Origin: a gamma proteobacterium symbiont of Stewartia floridana
GTDB lineage: Bacteria; Pseudomonadota; Gammaproteobacteria; Chromatiales; Chromatiaceae
DNA: 64,000 nucleotides
Direction of reading: 5' to 3'
Assembly: GCA_003676145.1 (NCBI GenBank)
Contig: NAUB01000024.1
Location: 1 to 64,000, forward strand
Under the pieces are notes generated by a model. That model saw only the letters and a list, made by a program, of their open reading frames with translations. It ran no database searches and was not told where the DNA came from. Positions 56,760 to 64,000 of this stretch are shown here, one piece after another. Each line of letters opens with the position of its first letter. Positions within the stretch are counted from its first letter, which is position 1. Made by a program: the position numbers and the translations under genes.

Positions 56760-58670
56760 TCAAACCGCCCCGGGGGACTCATCCTCCAGGTAGGTATAGC
56801 CCTGCAGCCCCTCCTGATAGCGGCGTAGAAAACGATTCGCCTCCCGGGCCGAGATGCGCCCCTGCAGGCGGGCCTCCTGGAGTTGTCGGCGCATCCGGTC
56901 GAGCAGCACTTTTTCATGGAACTGAACATAGTCGAGCACTTCCGCCACCGACTCCCCCTCGACCACCTGCTCCAGCTCATAGTGATCCCCATCCATGCGG
57001 ATGTGCACTGCATGGGTATCGCCGAACAGGTTGTGCAGATCGCCCAGGATCTCCTGGTAGGCCCCGGTGAGAAAAATCCCCAGCAGATAGGATTCGCCCG
57101 GCCGCTCGGTGTGCAGCGGCAGGGTTGGGGAGATGCCGTTCTGCAGCGGGAAATCCTCGATCTTGCCATCGGAGTCACAGGTGATATCCACCAGTATGGC
57201 CTGGCGGTCCGGCTCTTCATCGAGCCGGTGGATCGGCATCACCGGAAACACCTGGTTGATCGCCCAGCTGTCCGGCAGGGATTGAAATACGGAGAAATTG
57301 CAGAAGTAGCGATCGGCCATCTTCGAGCTCAGTCCCGGTTGCAGCTGACTCAGTTCCGACTCATCCATCGCTGTCATGATCCGGCTGATGATCCGCCAGT
57401 AGAGATCATCCGCATGGGCGCGATCCGAAAGTGTCGCATGGCCCAGGGCGAACAGCTTGTTGATGTCCTCCCGATAGGCGGTCACATCGTGCAGCGCCTC
57501 CCGTGCCTGCTGCTCATCGAACGAGATCAGGGTCTCCCAGAGTTGACGTAACTGCACCGGGCTATCCGCTTGCGGCTCTTGCGGCGCGGTCTCATGGATG
57601 CGCCGGGTAATGCCGATCACATCGACGATCATCACCGCGTGGTGGGCCACCAATGCCCTACCCGATTCAGAGATGATATGGGGATGGGGCAAAGCGGACT
57701 CATCGCAGACCTGCTTCAAAGCCCAGACCACATCGTTGGCATACTCCTGCAGACTGTAGTCAACCGAGGAGTTGCTGCCGGAGATGTTGCCGTCGTAGTT
57801 GACACCCAGTCCACCACCCACATCCATGAACTCGATGGGTGCACCCAGCTGACGCATCTCGACAAAGTAACGGGCTGCCTCCTGCATCGCCTCTTTGATA
57901 TAGCGGATCTGGGGCACCTGGCTGCCGATATGGAAATGCAGCAGTTTCAGTGAGTCGAGTTTATCGAGCTGCCTGAGTCGACTGACCGCCTCCAGCAGCT
58001 CCGTTGGTGAGAGACCGAATTTGGAGTGGTCACCACCGGAATCGTGCCACAAGCCATTGCTGGTTGTCACCATCCGGCAGCGTAGACCGATCAACGGCTC
58101 CACCTCGAAACGGGCTGCCGCATCGAGAATCAGCTCAAGCTCGTTGGGCTTCTCCACCACCACGAACACCCGCTTGCCCATCTTCAGACCGATCATCGCC
58201 AGATCGACAAACTCCTGATCTTTGTAGCCGTTGCAGATGATCAGCCCTTCCACATCCTCGAGCATCGCCAGGGTGGCGTGCAGTTCGGGTTTGGAGCCGG
58301 CTTCCAGACCCCAGTGGTAGTCCGCGCCGAACTCGACGATCTCCTCCACAACCTGTCGCTGTTGATTCACCTTGATCGGATAGACGCCATAGTAACGCCC
58401 CGTATACTCCGCCTCGTTGATGGCGATATTGAAGCGCTTGCTGATCTGATCCATACGCCGTTTCAGCATATCCGAAAAGCGTAACAGCAACGGCGGCTTG
58501 AGCTGCTGCTCCGCCAGCTCTTCGCAGAGTTTTTTCAGATCGATGCGGCGCAGACCGTCGGTGATCGCCTCCGCATGGCCCTGATCGTTGATGCTGAAAA
58601 AACCGTTCCCCCACTGGCTCAGTTGATAGAGCGCTTCCGCCTGTTGTTGATGCCAATGGTTACTACTCAT
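56760..58670 (-). CDS. speA: Biosynthetic arginine decarboxylase
   Basis: The 636-residue PLP enzyme makes agmatine from arginine. The start at 58670 (MSSNHWHQQQ) is preferred, because the longer frame runs into speB. GVYPIKVNQQ near 93-102 contains the PLP lysine; GLEAGSKPEL and the C-terminal domain are typical. It overlaps the 3' end of speB by 8 bp, so speB and speA are coupled. Confidence 0.95.
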   Translation of the reverse strand: MSSNHWHQQQAEALYQLSQWGNGFFSINDQGHAEAITDGLRRIDLKKLCEELAEQQLKPPLLLRFSDMLKRRMDQISKRFNIAINEAEYTGRYYGVYPIKVNQQRQVVEEIVEFGADYHWGLEAGSKPELHATLAMLEDVEGLIICNGYKDQEFVDLAMIGLKMGKRVFVVVEKPNELELILDAAARFEVEPLIGLRCRMVTTSNGLWHDSGGDHSKFGLSPTELLEAVSRLRQLDKLDSLKLLHFHIGSQVPQIRYIKEAMQEAARYFVEMRQLGAPIEFMDVGGGLGVNYDGNISGSNSSVDYSLQEYANDVVWALKQVCDESALPHPHIISESGRALVAHHAVMIVDVIGITRRIHETAPQEPQADSPVQLRQLWETLISFDEQQAREALHDVTAYREDINKLFALGHATLSDRAHADDLYWRIISRIMTAMDESELSQLQPGLSSKMADRYFCNFSVFQSLPDSWAINQVFPVMPIHRLDEEPDRQAILVDITCDSDGKIEDFPLQNGISPTLPLHTERPGESYLLGIFLTGAYQEILGDLHNLFGDTHAVHIRMDGDHYELEQVVEGESVAEVLDYVQFHEKVLLDRMRRQLQEARLQGRISAREANRFLRRYQEGLQGYTYLEDESPGAV

Positions 58671-59571
58671 CGACCACTCCGATCTGAGAACCCGTTTCAG
58701 GGTGTTGATTGAATCCTCTGGCCATACCCCAGAAGGAGATGCTTTTCTGCAGCAGTTTGGCGGCCAGCATGTCGGAGACCCGGTTCGCTTCAGGCACCAG
58801 TTCAACCATATCCATACCGGCCAGCTCGACCGCCCTATTGCTCAACAGGGTCTGCAGGATGGTCACCCCCTGGTGCCAGTTCAGCCCTCCCGGCTGTGGC
58901 GTACCGACTCCGGATATCAGCCCCGGATCGAAACCATCCAGGTCGATGGTCAGCCAGACCGGACCTCGCAGCGACGCCAGTCGCTCAAGCAGTTCATTCC
59001 AGATCTCGGGCTGCAACAACGGCCGATCAAAATAGCTGGTGATGCGACTCTCCTGTTTGATCAGCTCCGCTTCCCGCTCATGCAGTGAACGGATACCGAT
59101 CTGCAACAGTGAGTAGCCCTTCTGCCAGAGCCGATACATGGGACAGGCGTGATTATAGACCGAGCCCTGGTAACTGGGCCTGAGGTCCGCATGGGCATCG
59201 ATCTGCACGACGGTGCCCCCCTCAGGCATACGCGCATAGACCATCTCAGGTGTAATCGAGTGCTCTCCCCCGAGTGCTATGAATAGATTCTCCCGGGGCA
59301 GTTCCTCTACCGTTTGAAACAGCTGCTGATGGAACTCCGATTCTGTCGCTGCAGCCGATGCGATCGATGGCAGTACCGCGGACTTGAGATAGCGGCTTGG
59401 ACACCAGCCCATATCCTCTTCATAGAACTCCAGTTGAGTGCTGGCATCGAGGATCGCTGCGGGACCCTGACTTGTGCCTCCCTGGTAGGTAACAGTCCGC
59501 TCATAGGGAACCGGCAGAATAAGCACATCGGCGGATTCAACGGCAGCGTTTGGCAGATCAAGATATTTCAT
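58663..59571 (-). CDS. speB: Agmatinase
   Basis: The 302-residue ureohydrolase converts agmatine to putrescine and urea. Manganese ligands are visible: H104 in GGEHS, D125/H127/D129 in DAHAD, and D210/D212 in TIDLDGFDPG. With speA it completes the arginine route to putrescine; speB is the first gene of the pair. Arginase and agmatinase share motifs, but the adjacency to speA supports agmatinase. Confidence 0.92.
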   Translation of the reverse strand: MKYLDLPNAAVESADVLILPVPYERTVTYQGGTSQGPAAILDASTQLEFYEEDMGWCPSRYLKSAVLPSIASAAATESEFHQQLFQTVEELPRENLFIALGGEHSITPEMVYARMPEGGTVVQIDAHADLRPSYQGSVYNHACPMYRLWQKGYSLLQIGIRSLHEREAELIKQESRITSYFDRPLLQPEIWNELLERLASLRGPVWLTIDLDGFDPGLISGVGTPQPGGLNWHQGVTILQTLLSNRAVELAGMDMVELVPEANRVSDMLAAKLLQKSISFWGMARGFNQHPETGSQIGVVDE

Positions 59572-59883
59572 GGCGCAGAGTGTGCCAGAAAAAAGCGTTC
59601 AGTAAAGCGTATCAAACCGACAACGGACGATGAGCTGATCCAGCTGCCTGGCAAATTCCCCGATTGAAAGGGTATCCATCCAGCAGAAACGAAAACCAGA
59701 GCAAAAAACATTGGTCGATTCCAATCGACTGACTGTTCAGCTCGCAACAATTGAAAGATCCCATAAAGAATAGTGTTTGTCTCTGGGGTTTTTTCGGTAA
59801 TATATAGAGATCCAAGGGGCTACAGCCGCAGGCACTGCTCCAACAACAACTTTTTTCGCTAATTTCACCGGATAGATAGATAG
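59572..59883. other. 312-bp divergent intergenic region
   Basis: No gene is supported. It must carry promoters for speB-speA on the left and for the lipid-type cluster on the right. TTGTCT (59777) with TATATA (59801), 18 bp apart, is a weak candidate for the rightward one. A perfect short dyad is listed at 59714. Confidence 0.5.
59714..59729. promoter_or_regulatory. Perfect 16-bp dyad, possible operator
   Basis: GTCGATTCCAATCGAC is a perfect inverted repeat (7-bp arms, 2-bp centre) midway between the divergent speB and acyl-carrier genes. It could bind a dimeric regulator; none is identified. Confidence 0.35.
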
Positions 59884-60147
59884 ATGGAAAGTGCATCACC
59901 CACCGAACTCGAAGTTGCTCAGCTGATCGTTGAGACCCTCAACCTGGAAGACGTAACCGCTGAGGAGATTGAATCAGAAGCACCCCTGTTCAGAGACGGC
60001 CTCGGACTCGACTCGATTGACGCACTGGAACTCTCACTGGGCATCAAACAGAAATACGGCATTCAATTAAAAGCGGACGACGAGAACCTGACTGAAATCT
60101 TCTCCTCTCTATCCAAATTGACCCAGTACATCCGGGAAAATCGCTGA
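59884..60147 (+). CDS. Acyl carrier protein
   Basis: The 87-residue helical protein is an acyl carrier protein; S44 in GLDSIDALEL is the 4'-phosphopantetheine site. It differs from the housekeeping AcpP, which sits with fab genes. It starts a run of five genes 3 bp to 46 bp apart, which suggests a dedicated carrier for a specialised fatty-acyl or polyene product. Confidence 0.9.
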   Translation: MESASPTELEVAQLIVETLNLEDVTAEEIESEAPLFRDGLGLDSIDALELSLGIKQKYGIQLKADDENLTEIFSSLSKLTQYIRENR

Positions 60148-60149
60148 CT

Positions 60150-60458
60150 GTGTGGTGCAAAACAGCAGAACCCATTGCCAAAGATCACCCCTGCCTGGCC
60201 GGCCATTTTCCAGGCAATCCCATCGTACCGGGGACCTTGATCCTGGACCGGGTCATCGAACTGCTTGAGCACCACTTACCCGGCACCAGCATCAGTGAAA
60301 TCATCACCGCCAAGTTCATGCAGCCGCTGCTGCCTGAACAGAGCTTTGAGCTGCGAGCTGAAGTGAAACCGACGCAGATCAGTTTTGAGTGTGTTGTCGA
60401 TGAGCAAACCATAACAGCCGGCAAGCTGGCCTATATCGAGAGTGGATCGAATCCTTGA
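60150..60458 (+). CDS. FabZ/ApeI-like 3-hydroxyacyl-ACP dehydratase
   Basis: The 102-residue protein has a hot-dog fold with the dehydratase motif GHFPGNPIVPGTLILD (18-33): H19 is the catalytic His, and D33 takes the place of the Glu in FabZ, as in FabA-type and ApeI-like enzymes. It is short, as ApeI-type dehydratases are. It starts with GTG, 3 bp after the acyl carrier gene, and its stop overlaps the next start (TTGA). Confidence 0.82.
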   Translation: MWCKTAEPIAKDHPCLAGHFPGNPIVPGTLILDRVIELLEHHLPGTSISEIITAKFMQPLLPEQSFELRAEVKPTQISFECVVDEQTITAGKLAYIESGSNP

Positions 60459-61360
60459 GCAAACGATGGCAGGGACAGGTTGAACGGGGGACCACAGGTG
60501 CACTCCATCTGATCCTCTGGATCGCCTTGAATCTGGGTAGATTCACGGCCCGCCTGATACTCTACCCGATCACCCTCTACTTTCTGATCACCGGATCCAA
60601 CCAACGGCGCGCCTCGACAGACTATCTCAATCTTACCCTGGGACGCCCCGCCAACCTGCTCGATAACGCCAAACACATACACACTTTCTCCGCCACCATC
60701 CTGGACCGGGTATTCCTGATGGCGGATCGCTACGACTACTTCGATCTGGAGATCCACAACCACAAGCTGATTGCCGAACATCTGGATGCCAATCGGGGCT
60801 GCATTCTGCTCGGCTCCCATCTGGGCAGCTTTGAGATTCTTCGCGCCACGGCGATCGTGAAACGAGAACTGCCGCTGAAAATCCTGATGTATCCGCAACA
60901 CAATGAGATGATGATGCAGGTCTTCTCCGAGCTGAACCCATCGCTGAGTGACAGCATCATCGAGCTGGGCCGACCCGATACCCTGATCAAAGCCCAGGAG
61001 GTGGTCGATCAGGGCGGCATCCTTGGCCTGCTGGGCGATCGTGTCATGGATGCCAACAAAACCGTGCAGTGCCAGTTTCTCGGTCGGGAGACCACCTTTC
61101 CCCAGGGTCCGATGCTGCTTGCCTCGATCATGAAGTGCCCGGTATTTCTCTTCTTCGGACTCTACCTGGGCGGCAACCGCTACCAGATCCGTATGGAGCA
61201 TTTTACCGACCGGGTGGAGCTAGAGCGGGGACGTCGCGAGGAGATGCTGCAAATCTGGACCCAGCGCTACGCGGACAGGTTGGAGTTCTATGCCCGTCAC
61301 GCGCCCTATAACTGGTTTAACTTCTACGACTTCTGGGGGCGCGACGATGCCTCTGAATAG
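60455..61360 (+). CDS. LpxL/HtrB-like acyltransferase
   Basis: The 301-residue protein belongs to the lipid A acyltransferase-like family. The H-x4-E motif is at H122 and E127 (GSHLGSFE). A hydrophobic segment near 25-45 anchors it to the inner membrane. In polyene clusters such an enzyme moves the finished acyl chain to a lipid. It starts with TTG overlapping the upstream stop. True lipid A substrate is less likely given the context. Confidence 0.85.
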   Translation: MSKRWQGQVERGTTGALHLILWIALNLGRFTARLILYPITLYFLITGSNQRRASTDYLNLTLGRPANLLDNAKHIHTFSATILDRVFLMADRYDYFDLEIHNHKLIAEHLDANRGCILLGSHLGSFEILRATAIVKRELPLKILMYPQHNEMMMQVFSELNPSLSDSIIELGRPDTLIKAQEVVDQGGILGLLGDRVMDANKTVQCQFLGRETTFPQGPMLLASIMKCPVFLFFGLYLGGNRYQIRMEHFTDRVELERGRREEMLQIWTQRYADRLEFYARHAPYNWFNFYDFWGRDDASE

Positions 61361-61940
61361 ATATGGGATCGGTTCTCTGTCACTGATTCTGCTGCTGTTC
61401 AGTCTGAGCTTAACCGCTGCGGCCGATGAGCCTCACTGGTCGTTGGACTATCTGATGGATCAGTGGCAGGCGTCTGGCGAACGGCAGGCCCGTTTCACCG
61501 AAACACGCCAACTGGCCCTGCTCGATCAACCGATCGAACAACAGGGCACCCTGCTGTTCCAGCCGCCCGACCGATTGGTCAGAACCCTCGCACCGCCAAG
61601 CAACGCCAAATATGAGATCGAGGGAAACCGGCTCACCCTGTGGAGGAATCAACAGCAACAGGTCGTCCTGTTGGACAACATCCCGGAACTGCTGGCTTTC
61701 AGCGCCTCGTTCCGCTCGGTATTGAGTGGCGACCGGGAGACACTCGAACGCTACTTCAGCCCTGAACTGACCGGCAACCGGGATGCCTGGAGTCTGAATC
61801 TGATCCCCAAAGAGGCTGCTCTGGGCAGCAAAATCAAGCGCATCGAGATCACCGGAACGGTCCTGCAGATCGAACGCTACCTGGTGATCGAGAGCAACGG
61901 CGATCAGATCATCACCCAGCTGATGCCGATCGGGGAATGA
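61347..61940 (+). CDS. LolA-like periplasmic carrier protein
   Basis: The 197-residue protein starts at the ATG at 61347 (overlapping the acyltransferase by 14 bp), giving a normal signal peptide (about 1-26, TAAA-DEP). The mature part has the LolA/LppX-type half-barrel: ARFTETRQLALLD, QGTLLFQPPDRLVR, and KIKRIEITG. Such proteins carry hydrophobic molecules across the periplasm. Its position between an acyltransferase and an MMPL exporter fits transfer of the lipid product to the outer membrane. Confidence 0.82.
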   Translation: MPLNRYGIGSLSLILLLFSLSLTAAADEPHWSLDYLMDQWQASGERQARFTETRQLALLDQPIEQQGTLLFQPPDRLVRTLAPPSNAKYEIEGNRLTLWRNQQQQVVLLDNIPELLAFSASFRSVLSGDRETLERYFSPELTGNRDAWSLNLIPKEAALGSKIKRIEITGTVLQIERYLVIESNGDQIITQLMPIGE

Positions 61941-61986
61941 GTGTCGGCTGGTCCTCTGCAAGCCGCACCGAGAGCATGAACCGACA

Positions 61987-64000
61987 ATGACCATCCGAAC
62001 AGACACCCTGCTGGCCTGGCTTGCCGCACTGGCGCTCTGCAGTTGGTGGGTCTTCAGTCAGGTCTCCCTGCGTACCGACATGAGCCTGTTCCTGCCCGAG
62101 GGCACCGCCGCAGACCAGCAGATACTGCTGAATGAGATCAATCAGGGTCCCGCCAACCGACTGTTGTTACTGGCCATCACACAAGGCGATGCAGCATCCC
62201 GCGCCGCTCTCAGTCAACAATTGACTGCCCGTTTACGCAGCAGCCCGCTGCTCAGCCGGGTTGAAAACGGTGCCCCCGGGGCGTTGCAGATCGATCCACT
62301 GCTTTTCAAATACCGCTATCTGATCTCAGCCGGGATCGACACCTCCGCATTCAGCTCGGAGCGCCTCAATAGTGCCCTGAAGCAGCGTCTGGAGGAGCTG
62401 AAAGCCCCCTTCCCCTCCCCCTTCAAGGATCTTCTGGCAACCGACCCCGTGGGCAGTTACCAGACCATGCTGCGCAGTTGGCTGGCGGAGAAGAGCATCC
62501 ACCGGGAACAGGGCGTCTGGCAGTCGAAGCAGGGGGAGATGGCGCTGCTGCTGGTACAGACCCTGGCCGGGGGACTCGAACTCGATGAGCAGCAGGCGGT
62601 GCTCACCTATGTGCAGGATGAGTTCGAGCAGCTCGATCAGGATGCCGGACATCAATTGATCATCAGCGGCCCGGGTGTTTTCGGAGTGCAATCCCGGGCG
62701 GTCATCCACTATGAGACCCAGACGCTCAGCATGGTCGCCTCGGCACTGATCGCCCTGCTGCTGTTCAGTGCCTACCGGTTTCTGCCCTATCTGCTGTTTG
62801 CCGCCCTGCCCCTGCTGAGCGCCATGCTGGTCGGCGCCATCGTCTGTCAGCTTGCGTTTGGTGAGTTGCACGGTATCACCCTGGCGTTCGGCATCACCCT
62901 GCTCGGGGTGACGCTGGACTACCCGATCCATCTGTTCAGCCACCTGCGTCACTCGGAACCGGTAAACAGCACCATGCTGTCGATCTGGCGAACCCTGCGC
63001 CTGGGGGTCATCACCACCTGCATCGCCTATCTGGTGTTGTTGACCACCGATTTCATTGGCCTGCGCCAACTGGGCCTGTTTACCCTGACCGGTCTGCTGA
63101 CCGCCGCATTGACCAGCCGCCTGCTGCTGCCGAGAGTCTTTCCAGAGCCCTTCTCACCACCTCAGCCGAGAGGCATGACGCTGCTCAGCGTGATGCTGCA
63201 GAGAAAGCGCTGGCCCTCGCTGGTTATGCTTGCATTGGCGGCGATAAGCCTGACCAGCCTGTTGCTCTCCTCGAAACCACTCTGGCAGGACGATATCTCC
63301 ACCTTCTCGCCGCTGCCCAAGGCGTTGCTGGAGCAGGATCGGCAGCTTCGCCAGCATTTCAGCGCCACCGATCCCAGCCACCTGTTGCTGATCCAAGGGG
63401 AGGATCCACAACAGCTGCTGCAGCGCAGTGAAGCGCTGCGCCGGCATCTGCAACAGGATCCGGCAGGGGCTTCGCTGCTCGACATCGCGCTCCCCAGTGA
63501 TTACCTCCCCAGTCAGCAGCAGCAGAGAGCCAGACAGGCATCACTGCCCGATCGGCAGCAGCTCTCGGACAATCTGCAGCAGGCCATGCAGGGATTGCCG
63601 TTTCGCCAGGCCGCGTTCGAACCGTTCATCGCCGAGATCGAGCAGAGCCGCGACCTGCCTCCCCTGAGCTATGCACAGGCTATGTCGAGCGAACTGAAAA
63701 CCCGCCTTGAAACGATGATCCGTGAGGGTGAATCGTCCTGGTTCGCCCTGATCCCCCTGCAGACGGTTGCCGATCCCGAGCAGATTGAGCGCTATGTGGA
63801 GGAGAACCTGACTGAGGTGAGGTATCTGAACCTGAAGCAGCAGGTGAGTGGCCTGGTGGGGGAATTCCGACAGCAGACCCTGGAGCGGGTGGCCCTGGGC
63901 GCCGGCCTGATGTCGATCCTGTTGTGGATTGGCCTGGGCTCGTTGAAGCGCACACTGACCACCCTGATACCCATCGGCCTGGCTATTCTGTCCAGTGTGG
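61987..64000 (+). CDS. MMPL-family lipid exporter, truncated by window edge
   Basis: The frame opens at the ATG at 61987 and runs open for 671 codons to the window end, so the gene is incomplete only because of the edge. An N-terminal membrane segment (about 8-22) is followed by a periplasmic domain and then a group of membrane helices (about 245-385) with GVTLDYPIHLFSH, typical of MMPL/RND lipid exporters. A second periplasmic domain follows. It should export the lipid product made by the upstream enzymes. The reverse-strand frame at 62326-63069 is a shadow. Confidence 0.9.
   Translation, partial: MTIRTDTLLAWLAALALCSWWVFSQVSLRTDMSLFLPEGTAADQQILLNEINQGPANRLLLLAITQGDAASRAALSQQLTARLRSSPLLSRVENGAPGALQIDPLLFKYRYLISAGIDTSAFSSERLNSALKQRLEELKAPFPSPFKDLLATDPVGSYQTMLRSWLAEKSIHREQGVWQSKQGEMALLLVQTLAGGLELDEQQAVLTYVQDEFEQLDQDAGHQLIISGPGVFGVQSRAVIHYETQTLSMVASALIALLLFSAYRFLPYLLFAALPLLSAMLVGAIVCQLAFGELHGITLAFGITLLGVTLDYPIHLFSHLRHSEPVNSTMLSIWRTLRLGVITTCIAYLVLLTTDFIGLRQLGLFTLTGLLTAALTSRLLLPRVFPEPFSPPQPRGMTLLSVMLQRKRWPSLVMLALAAISLTSLLLSSKPLWQDDISTFSPLPKALLEQDRQLRQHFSATDPSHLLLIQGEDPQQLLQRSEALRRHLQQDPAGASLLDIALPSDYLPSQQQQRARQASLPDRQQLSDNLQQAMQGLPFRQAAFEPFIAEIEQSRDLPPLSYAQAMSSELKTRLETMIREGESSWFALIPLQTVADPEQIERYVEENLTEVRYLNLKQQVSGLVGEFRQQTLERVALGAGLMSILLWIGLGSLKRTLTTLIPIGLAILSSV

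Noticed and set aside
62326-63069. Long minus-strand frame of 247 codons, and similar ones opposite glyA, Wzz and modC
   Set aside because: They lie fully antisense to well-supported genes in GC-rich sequence, have biased Gln/His/Gly composition, and lack ribosome binding sites.

Overview
This window comes from a free-living-type gammaproteobacterial chromosome. The conserved genes (parE, ispA, folE2, pgpA, thiL, nusB, ribH, ribBA, ribE, ribD, nrdR, glyA, speA, speB) are of gammaproteobacterial type. The accessory genes (a SCO1-like copper chaperone, an XrtA-type chain-length protein, a GGDEF-EAL sensor, a nitrogen-regulated molybdate transporter) would fit an environmental or symbiotic sulfur-oxidising diazotroph of the Sedimenticola/Thiodiazotropha kind. 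That placement is an inference from gene content and was not tested by any search. No rRNA, tRNA, CRISPR array or intact insertion sequence was found.

Layout. 0.5-10.6 kb: housekeeping genes (NYN RNase-like protein, Nudix hydrolase, Ppx/GppA, SCO1, parE, xseB-ispA, folE2, a retropepsin-like protease, pgpA). 10.8-17.6 kb: lipase, PlsC acyltransferase, a small secreted protein, and a two-gene operon that pairs a degenerate CHAT/transglutaminase-like protein with an alpha/beta hydrolase. 17.8-27.4 kb: thiL, a PsiE-like gene, modABC with a NifA-type site and a sigma-54 promoter, then a small island (lipoprotein plus 1156-residue secreted protein) that ends in a second, truncated copy of the modC 3' end. 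27.5-29.7 kb: nusB, ribH, ribBA. 29.9-49.9 kb: a long accessory block with a spondin-domain protein, YjbQ, many small genes, a large polysaccharide-lyase-like lipoprotein, a six-gene operon (TolC, four PhnD-like binding proteins, one GGDEF-EAL protein), a nucleoside-recognition transporter, a SOUL protein and small genes among repeats. 50.0-53.6 kb: ribE, ribD, nrdR, glyA. 54.0-59.6 kb: Wzz-type protein, an unknown gene, speA-speB. 59.9 kb to the edge: acyl carrier protein, dehydratase, LpxL-like acyltransferase, LolA-like protein and an MMPL exporter, which resemble the edge of an aryl-polyene-type lipid cluster.

How it fits together. Read on the minus strand, glyA-nrdR-ribD-ribE ... ribBA-ribH-nusB ... 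thiL ... pgpA keeps the order of the widespread compact riboflavin/nusB/thiL/pgpA cluster, but three blocks of about 20, 9 and 7 kb now separate its pieces. Most of the unusual genes lie in those three blocks. The strongest leads are the inactive-looking CHAT protein with an intact transglutaminase-like triad beside a hydrolase, the nif-type control of modABC, the duplicated modC end, and the binding-protein/c-di-GMP operon.
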